A stretch of DNA of 41,019 bases from Bradyrhizobium guangdongense (GTDB lineage Bacteria > Pseudomonadota > Alphaproteobacteria > Rhizobiales > Xanthobacteraceae): assembly GCF_006483445.1 (NCBI RefSeq), contig NZ_PPPT01000113.1, forward strand, positions 1-41,019, written 5' to 3'. The first letter of the stretch is position 1; each line of letters opens with the position of its first letter. A program made the position numbers and the translations under genes. This document shows positions 17,568-26,107 of the stretch, piece by piece. The notes beneath the pieces were generated by a model, which worked only from the letters and a program-made list of their open reading frames with translations, made no database searches and had not been told where the DNA came from.

Positions 17568-18083
17568 TTAGGTCTTCAGCGAGTCCGTCAGCATTTTGCG
17601 GATCGACCAGGCTTCGCCGTCGGAGGAGCCCTTGATGTCGTCGATCCGCCAGCTACCCGCCTCGTGCACGAACTCATAACGCACGACCCGGTCGGCGGGT
17701 TTGCGGTCGTTGCGGTGGCCGGTCATGGTGACCGCGAGGGCGGCCTTGTCGGTCTCGAGCTTCTCGGTGTCGACCTTGAACGATTTGACGTCCGGCTCCT
17801 GCGAATTGGTGACGGGGTCGAAATCGACCGGACCGACGTCGCCTTTCGGTGTTTGCGCATCGGCCTTGGCCCACAGCGTGTTGGGCGATTTCGAGAGGTA
17901 TTTTGCCTTGGCCGCCTTGTTCTCGATGATGAAGGCGCCACCGCCATCACCCTTGCCCTTGGCTGCCCGCGTGTAGATCCCGGTGAGGATTGCCGCGGGA
18001 TCGGCGGGCGGAGGTGTCTGGGCAATGGCCGGGCTGATGGAGGCGAGCAGAGCGCTGGCGACGAAATGGCGGCGGGTGAGCAT
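17568..18083 (-). CDS. Exported DUF3828-like protein (171 aa)
   Basis: The N-terminus MLTRRHFVASALLAS carries an RRxF pair followed by a moderately hydrophobic stretch and a cleavage site near AIAQ, so it may use the Tat or the Sec route. The mature domain has the pattern of DUF3828 proteins, with DFDPVTNSQE, DRVVRYEFVHEAGSWRIDDI and a final SIRKML. Function unknown; it is probably periplasmic. Family assignment is moderately sure. Confidence 0.7.
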   Translation of the reverse strand: MLTRRHFVASALLASISPAIAQTPPPADPAAILTGIYTRAAKGKGDGGGAFIIENKAAKAKYLSKSPNTLWAKADAQTPKGDVGPVDFDPVTNSQEPDVKSFKVDTEKLETDKAALAVTMTGHRNDRKPADRVVRYEFVHEAGSWRIDDIKGSSDGEAWSIRKMLTDSLKT

Positions 18084-18176
18084 GAACCTTGTCCTGGAAT
18101 CCGTGATGACGCGCTTATAGACCGGAACGGCCGGTCCTGCGGCGCCTATCTCGGTGGGGCTGCGTGGCCGATCGGT

Positions 18177-18494
18177 TCAATCGGAGGCTTTGGCCAGGCG
18201 CGCGTCGTCGCTCGGCTGCGGACGGATGCAGCCCTTGCAGATGACCAGCGAACGACTGAGCTGCGCGTCTTGATCGGGCTCGGTACCGTCCTGCCCGAAC
18301 GAGGCGCGCGTGGCGGCGTGCGCATTACGCGGCGTGGGTGAGGCGAGCTTTGGCCGGTTGGGATTCTCGCCGGCACCGTCCCAGGCATAGGCGTCCGGCT
18401 TGAAGGCGGGATCGGAGCCAAGATGTGCCTGCGGACCTGCGGCGCATCCGGCCAGTGCCAGCGACAAGAGCAGAAGAGCGGGCGCTTTGACCAT
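18177..18494 (-). CDS. Putative lipoprotein, unknown function (105 aa)
   Basis: The start at 18494 gives MVKAPALLLLSLALAGCAAG, a standard lipoprotein signal peptide with lipobox LAGC and modified cysteine at position 17. The mature part is hydrophilic, with a late CKGC pair that could bind a metal or form a disulfide. No domain recognised. The ribosome-binding site is weak. The frame extends to 18683, where it would overlap the divergent synthetase gene. Confidence 0.62.
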   Translation of the reverse strand: MVKAPALLLLSLALAGCAAGPQAHLGSDPAFKPDAYAWDGAGENPNRPKLASPTPRNAHAATRASFGQDGTEPDQDAQLSRSLVICKGCIRPQPSDDARLAKASD

Positions 18495-18673
18495 GGATAC
18501 GGAACTCGGTACGCGACGATGCCGCGAGGTTGCGCCGAACAGACTTAAATTTCCCTGAACGATTGCGCCTTGGGGCCTTGCGTGGAGCGGCCTTGCCGCG
18601 CCTCCGCGGATGGCGATAAACAGGGTTCGAAGAGCGGCCCGCGCGCGGCGTCCGCCATCGAAGAGGAAGCCCC

Positions 18674-20278
18674 ATGCAGCCATTGCGGATGTCGCGCCGC
18701 GTCATGAACCTCGCTTACATGCTGACCCAGAATGCCCGGCGGCATGGCAAACGGGTCGGCTTCGTGTGGGGCGACAAATCCTGGACCTGGCGAGAGATCG
18801 ACGCGCAGGTGTCCGCGCTCGCGGCAGCACTCAGCGCACGGGGGATCGCCAAGGGCGACCGCATCCTCGTCCATTCCAAGAATGGCGACGAGATGTTTTT
18901 CTCGATGTTCGCCGCGTTCCGGCTCGGCGCTGTGTGGGTGCCCACGAACTTCCGCCTGATGCCCGACGAGGTCGCCTATCTCGCGCAGGCCTCCGGTGCG
19001 AAGGGATTTTTGTGCCATGTCGACTTCCCGGAGCATGCCGCGGCCGTGAGCGGCGGCGCGCTGGCGTTCACCTGGACCGTCGACGGCAAGGCGTCGTTCG
19101 GCGAAACCAGCGTTGCGGAGGCGATCAAGGCCCATGCGGGCGCTGCCGTCGCTAACGTCGCCGTCGAGCATGACGATCCCTGCTGGTTCTTCTTCACCTC
19201 GGGCACCACCGGCCGCTCCAAGGCCGCGGTGCTGACCCACGGCCAGATGGGCTTTGTCGTCACCAACCATCTCGCCGACCTCACGCCAGGCACGACCGAG
19301 GACGACGCCTCGCTGGTGGTGGCGCCGCTGTCGCATGGCGCCGGCGTGCATCAGTTGATGCAGACCGCGCGCGGCGCCCGCACCGTGCTGCTGCCGACGG
19401 AAAAGTTCGACATCACCGAGGCGTTTCGCCTGATCGAGACGCATCGCGTCAGCAACCTCTTCACCGTGCCGACGATTCTGAAAATGATGGTCGAGCATCC
19501 CGCGGTCGACAAGTTCGACCATTCCTCGCTGCGCCAGGTGATCTATGCGGGTGCGCCGATGTATCGCGAGGACCAGAAGACCGCGCTGAACAAGCTCGGC
19601 AAGGTGATCGTGCAGTATTTCGGCCTCGGCGAGGTCACCGGCAACATCACGGTGCTGCCGGCGGCGCTGCATGATGCCGAGGATACGCCGGAGACCAAGC
19701 TCGGCACCTGCGGGTACGAGCGCACGGGCATGCAGGTCTCGATCCAGGACGACGAAGGCCGCGAGCTCGCGGCGAACCAGAGCGGCGAGATCTGCGTGAT
19801 CGGCCCTGCCGTGTTCGCCGGCTACTATGACAACCCCGAGGCCAATGCGAAGGCGTTTCGCAATGGCTGGTTCCGGACCGGCGATCTCGGCCACATGGAT
19901 GAGGAAGGTTTTGTCTACATCACCGGCCGGGCCTCCGACATGTACATCTCCGGCGGCTCCAACATCTATCCGCGCGAGATCGAGGAGAAGATTTTGACGC
20001 ATCCTGCCGTGGGCGAGGTCGCAGTCCTCGGCGTGCCCGATCCGACCTGGGGCGAGGTCGGTGTTGCCGTCTGCGTCGCGCGCGAGGGGGCTAGGCCGGT
20101 GAGCGAGGCGGAGATGGCCGCGTTCCTGGGCCCAAAGGTGCCGCGTTACAAGATGCCAAAGCGCTTCTTCTTTTGGGAGGCGCTGCCGAAATCCGGCTAC
20201 GGAAAAATCCCCAAGCGCATGGTGCGCGACGAGCTTGAGGCGCGCGGGCTGCTCGACCTCAACACCAAGGCGGGTTGA
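18674..20278 (+). CDS. AMP-forming acyl-CoA synthetase (534 aa)
   Basis: Activates a carboxylic acid to its CoA thioester through an acyl-adenylate. The ANL-family motifs are complete: P-loop TSGTTGRSKAAVLTH (residues 175-189), YFGLGEVTGN, the A7/A8 block GWFRTGDLGHMDEEGF..GRASDMYISGG, and the C-terminal catalytic lysine in SGYGKIPKR. Substrate cannot be read; the fold is that of medium/long-chain or aryl-acid ligases. The next gene starts 6 bp after its stop, so the two are probably co-transcribed. Confidence 0.92.
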   Translation: MQPLRMSRRVMNLAYMLTQNARRHGKRVGFVWGDKSWTWREIDAQVSALAAALSARGIAKGDRILVHSKNGDEMFFSMFAAFRLGAVWVPTNFRLMPDEVAYLAQASGAKGFLCHVDFPEHAAAVSGGALAFTWTVDGKASFGETSVAEAIKAHAGAAVANVAVEHDDPCWFFFTSGTTGRSKAAVLTHGQMGFVVTNHLADLTPGTTEDDASLVVAPLSHGAGVHQLMQTARGARTVLLPTEKFDITEAFRLIETHRVSNLFTVPTILKMMVEHPAVDKFDHSSLRQVIYAGAPMYREDQKTALNKLGKVIVQYFGLGEVTGNITVLPAALHDAEDTPETKLGTCGYERTGMQVSIQDDEGRELAANQSGEICVIGPAVFAGYYDNPEANAKAFRNGWFRTGDLGHMDEEGFVYITGRASDMYISGGSNIYPREIEEKILTHPAVGEVAVLGVPDPTWGEVGVAVCVAREGARPVSEAEMAAFLGPKVPRYKMPKRFFFWEALPKSGYGKIPKRMVRDELEARGLLDLNTKAG

Positions 20279-20284
20279 ACGGGC

Positions 20285-21145
20285 GTGCGCAGCATCAAGC
20301 AGCCGGGGGCGCCTGTCGGCGAACGCATCCAATCGGTCGAGGCACGCGGCCGCGCCTTCTCCTTTACGCTTGAGGCCGGCGTGCCGTTGCTCGAAGCGGC
20401 GCGACGCGGCTTTGCTGCCGAAGGGTTTGCCGGGGGCGTGCTCAGTTTTCGCGACGGCGCGCTCGGGCCGTTTGCCTATGTCATGCCGGCGCTGTCGAAG
20501 ACCGGGGCCAATGCGGCGTTCTACAGCGACACGTTTCGACCCGATGGCGTGACGCGGTTGAGGCTCGGCAGCATGACGCTGGGAGAGCGCGATGGCGCGC
20601 CGTTTTTCCATTGCCACGGGCTCTGGACCGAGCAGGGCAATCGCGCGAGCGGCGGCCACATCCTTCCCGAGGAAGCGATCGTTGCAGAGCCTTTCGAGGT
20701 AGGTGCGTTCGGCGTCGACGGCGCGCTATTCCTGGCCGAGCCGGATGCCGAGACGAACTTCAAGCTGTTCGGTCCGGTTGTATCAGCGGCGAGAGGTGCG
20801 CGCACGACCAGTCGCGCCTTTGCGCTGCGGCTGCGGCCGAACCAGGATTTTGCGGGTTGCCTCGAAGAGTTTTGCCGCACGCATGGCATCGCGCGGGCCA
20901 AAATTCACGGCGGCGTCGGCTCGACCATTGGCGCACGCTTCACCCATGGCGGCGTGACCGAGCCGTTTGCGACCGAGCTTGCGGTGACGTCAGGCACGAT
21001 CGCGCCCAGCCGCTCCGGCGACCTTGAGGCCGAACTCGATGTCGCGCTGATCGACTACGCCGGCGGCATCGCCGAGGGCCGCTTGATCCGCGGCGACAAT
21101 CCCGTGCTGATGACCATGGAGCTGGTGCTGGAGGCGCTGGCGTAG
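20285..21145 (+). CDS. Double PPC/DUF296-domain protein (286 aa)
   Basis: Two copies of the PPC (plants and prokaryotes conserved, DUF296) domain. The first ends around FFHCHGLWTEQGNRASGGHIL (about residues 106-126) and the second contains KIHGGVGSTIGARF and ATELAVTSG (about residues 206-240). The domain is found in AT-hook proteins of plants and as stand-alone proteins in bacteria, where the role is unclear; histidines in the first unit could bind a metal. The start is GTG at 20285, directly after the acyl-CoA synthetase, suggesting a linked function. Confidence 0.82.
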   Translation: MRSIKQPGAPVGERIQSVEARGRAFSFTLEAGVPLLEAARRGFAAEGFAGGVLSFRDGALGPFAYVMPALSKTGANAAFYSDTFRPDGVTRLRLGSMTLGERDGAPFFHCHGLWTEQGNRASGGHILPEEAIVAEPFEVGAFGVDGALFLAEPDAETNFKLFGPVVSAARGARTTSRAFALRLRPNQDFAGCLEEFCRTHGIARAKIHGGVGSTIGARFTHGGVTEPFATELAVTSGTIAPSRSGDLEAELDVALIDYAGGIAEGRLIRGDNPVLMTMELVLEALA

Positions 21146-21244
21146 GGCGCGACCGGGGCTTGTGGCGGGCCGTTCGCACCACTTGCGCGCCAAGCGCGTT
21201 CCCGTTATGTTCCATTGATTGGCGGGAAGTGGCAGGGGCGTGAC

Positions 21245-22030
21245 ATGGGCCGGAGAGGCAATCGCACGATCAAACTCCCGTCGCCGTATCTGAGGCGGGT
21301 CTGGCTCGACCCGTCGCACATCCCCGATCGCGACACCTATCCGTTTTGCCTTCCCATCTTCTGGGACGGTTTCGAGCTTCGCTTCGAGTCCGCCATCACC
21401 ATCATCGTCGGCGAGAACGGCACCGGGAAATCCACGGTCCTGGAGGGGATCGCGGCGCTTGCGGGCTATGACGAGGCGGGCGGCGGCAAGGGCTATATGC
21501 CGGTCGATCACTCGATGGCGATGGAGAAAATGGGCGGCCAACTGTCGAAAGCGCTCCGCGCGAGCTGGCTGCCGAAGATCACCAACGGTTGGTTCTTCCG
21601 AGCCGAGAGCTTTTTCACCGTGGCGAGATATCTCGATCAGATGGCGCTGGAAGATATGAGGATGGGGCTTCCGGGAGGTTCGCCGCCCGACTTTCTCTCC
21701 CATTCCCATGGCGAAGGTTTCCTCCGCTTCTTCGAGGAGCGGTGTCAGCGGCAGGGCATCTTCATTTTCGACGAGCCGGAGTCGGCGCTATCGCCCTCGC
21801 GCCAGATCGAATTCCTGAGGCTGCTGCGCCGCATGGAGGACTCCCGCATCTGCCAGGTCATCATGGCAACCCACGCGCCGGTGCTGATGGCCTATCCCAA
21901 TGCGCAATTGCTCCATTTGACGAAGCACAAATTGGAGCCGGTCTCTCTGCGCGAGACCGATCATTTCAGAGTCATGCGCGAGTTCTACGACGATCCCTCG
22001 GGGTTCATCGCCGCGGCGCTTGCGGAATAG
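21245..22030 (+). CDS. AAA-family ATPase, ABC-like fold (261 aa), copy 1
   Basis: A predicted ATPase of the COG3910 type. Walker A is GENGTGKS (residues 56-63), the signature-like LSHSHGEGFL is at 151-160, Walker B is FIFDEPESALSP (173-184) and the switch histidine is in MATH (H210). There is no membrane partner and no long coiled coil, unlike SMC or Rad50. The start at 21245 is placed by comparison with copy 2. A paralogue of similar length follows 15 bp after the stop. Substrate or partner unknown. Confidence 0.86.
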   Translation: MGRRGNRTIKLPSPYLRRVWLDPSHIPDRDTYPFCLPIFWDGFELRFESAITIIVGENGTGKSTVLEGIAALAGYDEAGGGKGYMPVDHSMAMEKMGGQLSKALRASWLPKITNGWFFRAESFFTVARYLDQMALEDMRMGLPGGSPPDFLSHSHGEGFLRFFEERCQRQGIFIFDEPESALSPSRQIEFLRLLRRMEDSRICQVIMATHAPVLMAYPNAQLLHLTKHKLEPVSLRETDHFRVMREFYDDPSGFIAAALAE

Positions 22031-22045
22031 TGAACGAGGTAGAGC

Positions 22046-22843
22046 ATGAGCCGGAAGCGACGACGTCAGACCACGCTGTCCGCACCGTACCTCCGGCGCG
22101 TTTGGCTCGATCGCTCCCTCGTCGATGACTGGGAGGCCTATCCGTTCTGCCTTCCCGTCTTCAGGGGCGAGTTCGACCAGAGTTTCGACACCGCTGTCAC
22201 CATCATCGTCGGCGAGAACGGCGCTGGGAAGTCGACCATCCTTGAAGGCATCGCGGGCTTGGCCGGCTTCGCCAGTACCGGCGGTCGAAAGGGATTTCGG
22301 GAGATCGACGGCGGCGGCATCGAGACCACCGGCGGAGAGCTGTCGTCCGCGTTGCGGGCTTCCTGGGTGCCGAAGGTTACCGATGGCTGGTTCTTTCGCG
22401 CCGAGACGTTCTTTTCGGTCGCCCGCTATCTGGACCGCTCTGCGGTGGATGCTGTCGAAGCGATGGAGGGCGTGTTCGGCGCGAGCGTGCAGACGGCGCC
22501 GGACTATCTCTCCTTCTCGCATGGCGAGGGCTTTCTGGTGTTCTTCGAGGAGCGCTGCCAGAAGCAGGGCATCTACATCTTCGACGAGCCGGAATCCGCG
22601 CTGTCGCCGGCCCGGCAGATGGATTTCCTGAAGCTGCTGCACCGGATGGATCTCTCCGGCAATTGTCAGGTGGTCATGGCGACTCACGCGCCGATGTTGA
22701 TGGCCTATCCGAACGCGAAACTGCTTCGGCTCGGGAAGTATGGACTTGAGCCGATCAGCGTGGAGCAGACCGACCATTACCGGGTGATGCGCGAGTTTTG
22801 CGCCGACCCGCGCGGCTTTGTCGAGGCGACGTTGTCGGAGTGA
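22046..22843 (+). CDS. AAA-family ATPase, ABC-like fold (265 aa), copy 2
   Basis: Paralogue of the preceding gene, with well over half of the residues identical by eye and the same order of motifs: PYLRRVWLD, YPFCLP, GENGAGKS, LSFSHGEGFL, IFDEPESALSP and MATHAPMLMAYPNAKLL. The main difference is a more variable stretch at about residues 130-150. A GAGGTAGAGC site precedes the ATG. Both copies keep every nucleotide-binding motif, so both are probably functional, perhaps as a heterodimer. Confidence 0.86.
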   Translation: MSRKRRRQTTLSAPYLRRVWLDRSLVDDWEAYPFCLPVFRGEFDQSFDTAVTIIVGENGAGKSTILEGIAGLAGFASTGGRKGFREIDGGGIETTGGELSSALRASWVPKVTDGWFFRAETFFSVARYLDRSAVDAVEAMEGVFGASVQTAPDYLSFSHGEGFLVFFEERCQKQGIYIFDEPESALSPARQMDFLKLLHRMDLSGNCQVVMATHAPMLMAYPNAKLLRLGKYGLEPISVEQTDHYRVMREFCADPRGFVEATLSE

Positions 22844-22969
22844 CGCACCGTTCCGCGATCTCACACGCGTCCTGTTGACGGCGCCAAATTGCCACGTTCC
22901 CGGCTCTTTGCCGCCAAAGCGCACTGCGACGACAGGCGCGGGTGGCAGGGCAGCGCAAGGGGATGTGCA

Positions 22970-23149
22970 TTGGCCTACAAGATGATCGCAGAACGCGAGA
23001 ACGCGAAGTATAGTTTTGCACGGGAAAGCCGGCTGCTGATCGTGGCCAAGGCGAAGGTCTGGGCGAGCGAGGGATGGCAGGTCGTGATCACCGATCCCGA
23101 CGGCAAGGCCTATCAGGCGGCGGAGTTCGACCAGCTCGCGGCAGCCTGA
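22970..23149 (+). CDS. Small hypothetical protein (59 aa), TTG start
   Basis: A compact basic protein with a first helix (AERENAKYSFARESRLLIVAKAKVWAS) and a strand-turn-strand end (WQVVITDPDGKAY). No family recognised. The TTG at 22970 is chosen because AAGGGGA lies about 7 bases upstream; the next ATG at 22982 is too far from it. It lies 29 bp before the start of the small heme protein gene. Confidence 0.65.
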   Translation: MAYKMIAERENAKYSFARESRLLIVAKAKVWASEGWQVVITDPDGKAYQAAEFDQLAAA

Positions 23150-23178
23150 CCGCGAGGACTTTGGGGCAGGGGACAGAC

Positions 23179-23553
23179 TTGACGTCGTTGCATGAGGTGG
23201 GGCGCGGCTGGATCGCGCCCCTGATCGCTGTTGGCGCCGCGCTCGTGCTGACGGCCGCGGTTGCACGCGCGCAAAATCTCGACGCGGAGAAGGCGCCGGC
23301 AAAGCTGTTTGCCGATAGCTGCGCGAGCTGCCATCGCAGCGCGCGGGGCCTTGCCAAGGGCCGCTTCACGCTGACGCTCGCCTGGTTCCTGAGGGACCAC
23401 TACACCAGCGGGCCGGACTCGGCGAAGACGCTTGCCTCCTATCTCGTCAGCGTGGACGACGCGGCCGCCGCCAAGGCGCGCCCTGCAAAATCGGCAAAAC
23501 CATCGGGCACATCGCGAACACCGCGTCCGCCGGCATCTGTGACGCCGCGATAG
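23179..23553 (+). CDS. Small exported heme-c protein (124 aa), TTG start
   Basis: A signal peptide or anchor (IAPLIAVGAALVLTAAVARAQ) is followed by one heme-binding motif CASCH and then LAWFLRDHYTSGPDSAKTLASYLVS, the C-terminal helix of a class I cytochrome c fold. The mature chain contains no methionine, so the usual Met axial ligand is absent; the histidine in RDHY is the obvious substitute. The tail is Ala/Lys/Pro-rich. The TTG start at 23179 has GCAGGGG about 8 bases upstream. The stop lies 4 bp from that of the convergent antiporter gene. Confidence 0.72.
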   Translation: MTSLHEVGRGWIAPLIAVGAALVLTAAVARAQNLDAEKAPAKLFADSCASCHRSARGLAKGRFTLTLAWFLRDHYTSGPDSAKTLASYLVSVDDAAAAKARPAKSAKPSGTSRTPRPPASVTPR

Positions 23554-23557
23554 CGGC

Positions 23558-24658
23558 TTACCCCACAGCCTGCGGCGCCGGCGGCACGACGTAGAGCGTC
23601 AGCGCGAAAATCGCATAGATGAAAATCAGCAGCGCGCCGATGAACCAGGCCGAGCGGCCGCCATTGGTGATGAAGCTCGCGGTCAGCGCCGCGATCATCA
23701 CCATGGTCACGGCGCCCGGCCAGAACAAGAGATCCATCGGCTTCGGTCCGGTGACGTAGCTCAGCAGCACCAGCACGGGGGCGACGAACAGCGCGATCTG
23801 CGAGGCGCTTCCGAGTGCGATCGACACGCTCATGTCGAGGCGGTTTTTTCGCGCCGCCGAGAACGCCACGGCCATCTCGGCGGCCGCACCGACCAGCGAC
23901 ACGATGATGAAGCCGACGAAGGCCGGGCTCATGCCAAAGCTCTCGGCCGCCTTTTGCACGGATTCGACGAAGATTTCGCTGACCAGCGCCACCAGCACGG
24001 TGACGACGAACAGCGTGACGAGCGCGGTGCCGAGCGGCCACGGCGCTTCCGCCTCCTCGTGTTCGGCGCTGGCAAAGAGGTCCTTGTGGGTCACCAGCGA
24101 GAAATACAGGCCGAGCGCGTAGGCCGATATCAGCAGCACCGACAGGCCGACGCTGAGCTTCTGCATCAGCGCCGGATCGCGCGCGTGCTCGAGATCGGCC
24201 ACCGCCGAGGGCGCGAGCAGGGCGACCGTCGCCATCAGCAGCAGGCCCGCATAGAGCCGCCCGCCGGCGCGATTGTACTCCTGGACGCGATGGCGCAAGC
24301 CTCCGATCAGGAACGAGGCGCCGAGCATGAACAGCGCATTGGTGACGATGGCGCCGGCGATCGAGGCCTTCACGAGCATGTACTGGCCGGCATGCAGCGC
24401 GGTGATCGCGATGATCATTTCGGTGAGGTTGCCGAGCGTGGCGTTGAGGAGCCCGCCGACCGCATCGCCCGTCTTGGCCGCCACGGCCTCCGTGGCGTGG
24501 CTGAGGAGCGCTGCCAAGGGCACGATGGCGAGCACGGCGAGCACGAACAGCAGCGTGTGCGCCTCCGGCCGCGTCTTGGCGGCCATCAGCACGACCGGCA
24601 CGAGCGCCAACAGCCACAGCAGCGAATTGTGACGGATCTCCTTCAGCAGCACCTGCAT
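23558..24658 (-). CDS. Ca2+/H+ antiporter (366 aa)
   Basis: A cation/proton exchanger of the CaCA superfamily. Two homologous halves of about five helices each carry the alpha repeats: GNLTEMIIAITAL in the first half and GAAAEMAVAFSA with IALGSASQIALF in the second, with the acidic residues that bind the ion. An acidic linker (EHEEAEAPWP) separates the halves. Start at 24658 with a GGAGGG site 5 bases upstream; the longer frame to 24931 runs into the divergent pyridoxal kinase gene. It probably exports Ca2+. Confidence 0.9.
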   Translation of the reverse strand: MQVLLKEIRHNSLLWLLALVPVVLMAAKTRPEAHTLLFVLAVLAIVPLAALLSHATEAVAAKTGDAVGGLLNATLGNLTEMIIAITALHAGQYMLVKASIAGAIVTNALFMLGASFLIGGLRHRVQEYNRAGGRLYAGLLLMATVALLAPSAVADLEHARDPALMQKLSVGLSVLLISAYALGLYFSLVTHKDLFASAEHEEAEAPWPLGTALVTLFVVTVLVALVSEIFVESVQKAAESFGMSPAFVGFIIVSLVGAAAEMAVAFSAARKNRLDMSVSIALGSASQIALFVAPVLVLLSYVTGPKPMDLLFWPGAVTMVMIAALTASFITNGGRSAWFIGALLIFIYAIFALTLYVVPPAPQAVG

Positions 24659-24870
24659 GTCGGCCCTCCTTGCCCGCAGGCGAGGGTCGGGCCGGGGGGC
24701 AAAGCGGTGTTGATCTGGCTCAAGGGGCGATATTTCCGGTGAAAACAACCCCATGCACAGTAGGACGGGATTTTTCCTGCGGCGCGCGGTGGAGGGGACG
24801 AAGCTATTGACAGGCCCAGTGAATCTGCGGCGATGGCGCAACCGAACCCGCTCGCGCCCAGGGACCGCCC

Positions 24871-25668
24871 ATGCTTGCAATTTGCATCCAAAGCCAGGTC
24901 GTTTACGGCCATGTCGGCAATAATGCTGCAATTTATCCCATGCAGGCGGAGGGGGTGAGCGTCGCGGCGGTGCCGACGACGCTGTTGTCGAACCATCCGC
25001 GCTATCCGACCCTGCGCGGCCGCGTGCTCGACGCCGAGCTCGTCGCCGACCTCCTGCGCGGCGTCGAGGAGCGCGCTCTGGTGGAGCGTGCCTCCGTGCT
25101 CGTCACCGGCTATCTCGGCTCGGAGACAAATGCGCAAATCATCGCCGATTTCGTCGCGCGGGCCCGCCAGCGCAATCCAGACCTGGTCTATCTCTGCGAT
25201 CCCGTGATCGGCGATGACGGCAAGGTCTATGTCGCCGAGGGCATTTTGGACGTGGTGCGGACGCGGCTGGTGCCGCTGGCCTCGTTCGTGACGCCGAACC
25301 AGTTCGAGCTCGAGCAGCTCGCGGGAATGAAGGTGACCGATATCGCAAGCCTGCGCGCCGCGAGCGCGGCGCTGTCGGCGGGCGGCGTCGTTGCGACCGG
25401 CTGCGCGGTCGCCGACACCGGCGCAGGGCAGGTCGAGACGATCCTCTGCGCGAACGGAGCGGCACAACGTTTTGCAACGATGCGGCTGCCGATCCGGCCC
25501 TGCGGCACCGGCGATCTGCTCACGGGCCTCATCGCCGCGCACCTGGCGAAGGGCGCTGCAATCGCGGCGGCCGTGCGCGCGGCGGTGGACGGCGTGTTCG
25601 CGGTCCTCGTTCGCACGCAGGCGGAAGGCGCGGAGGAGATGCGCCTCGTGCCGTGGCCGGCGCGTTGA
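24871..25668 (+). CDS. pdxY: Pyridoxal kinase
   Basis: Phosphorylates pyridoxal in the vitamin B6 salvage pathway. The 265-residue ribokinase-fold protein begins with SQVVYGHVGNNAA, the PdxY/PdxK substrate block, contains LCDPVIGDDGKVYV and TPNQFELEQL, and ends with the catalytic anion-hole motif RPCGTGDLLTGL (D215). It is slightly shorter than the E. coli enzyme. It is divergent from the antiporter gene and is not in an operon with other B6 genes. Confidence 0.92.
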   Translation: MLAICIQSQVVYGHVGNNAAIYPMQAEGVSVAAVPTTLLSNHPRYPTLRGRVLDAELVADLLRGVEERALVERASVLVTGYLGSETNAQIIADFVARARQRNPDLVYLCDPVIGDDGKVYVAEGILDVVRTRLVPLASFVTPNQFELEQLAGMKVTDIASLRAASAALSAGGVVATGCAVADTGAGQVETILCANGAAQRFATMRLPIRPCGTGDLLTGLIAAHLAKGAAIAAAVRAAVDGVFAVLVRTQAEGAEEMRLVPWPAR

Positions 25669-25707
25669 GTGCGACGCACCCTTCCTCAAATTGACTCGCC
25701 GGTGTTA

Positions 25708-25726
25708 ACACAATCGTAGATTGTGT
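25708..25726 (+). promoter_or_regulatory. Palindrome upstream of the Flp pilin gene
   Basis: ACACAATC-GTA-GATTGTGT is a perfect 8-bp inverted repeat 54 bp before the pilin start. A TTGACT hexamer at 25691-25696 could be a -35 box, which would put the palindrome over the -10 region. It looks like an operator for a dimeric repressor; the factor is not recognised. Confidence 0.5.
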
Positions 25727-25779
25727 AACCTATCCCATTGCGTGCAGGCAATGCCTCGCACAACTGGGAAGGACAGCAA

Positions 25780-25944
25780 TTGAAACGCATTTTAAAAGAC
25801 TTCGTCGCCGATGAAACCGGCGCGACCGCAATCGAGTACGGCCTGATCGCAGCCGGCATCGCGCTTGCGATCATCGAGGTGATTTTCGCGCTGGGCACGA
25901 ATCTGGTGGCGAAGCTGACGGCGCTTGCGACGGCGTTGAAGTAG
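25780..25944 (+). CDS. Flp/Fap-family type IVb pilin (54 aa), TTG start
   Basis: A small pilin that would be processed by a TadV/CpaA-type prepilin peptidase. The leader LKRILKDFVADETG ends at the glycine cleavage site, and the mature protein begins ATAIEYGLIAAGIALAIIEV, the standard Flp hydrophobic segment with the Glu-Tyr pair. The TTG start is supported by GGAAGGA 6 bases upstream. No tad/cpa assembly gene is near, so this is an orphan pilin gene whose machinery must be elsewhere. Confidence 0.86.
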   Translation: MKRILKDFVADETGATAIEYGLIAAGIALAIIEVIFALGTNLVAKLTALATALK

Positions 25945-25974
25945 GGGGTGTGGCCGAATGACGGAGGTCTTGGT

Positions 25975-26090
25975 CCCGTCATCCTGAGGAGCGCGCGCTC
26001 TTCGCGCGCCTCGAAGGATGGACGGCCCCGATGCAGCCGGGCCGTCGCCCTTCGAGGCCTCCGCTTCGCTCCGGCACCTCAGGGTGACGG
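25975..26090. repeat. Intergenic repeat with CCGTCA..CCTGAGG inverted ends, copy 1
   Basis: Begins CCGTCATCCTGAGGAGC and ends with the inverted form, which is CCGTCACCCTGAGGTGCC when read on the other strand. Internal hairpins include GCGCGCGCTCTTCGCGCGC. A second copy lies at 29192-29340. It occupies the gap between the Flp gene and the tiny membrane protein gene and may also act in termination. Confidence 0.72.
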
Positions 26091-26107
26091 TTTGAGATTC
26101 GAGCTCC

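Noticed and set aside
18545..20659. A 704-codon minus-strand frame across the acyl-CoA synthetase
   Set aside because: Antisense shadow; the plus-strand synthetase carries a full set of ANL motifs.
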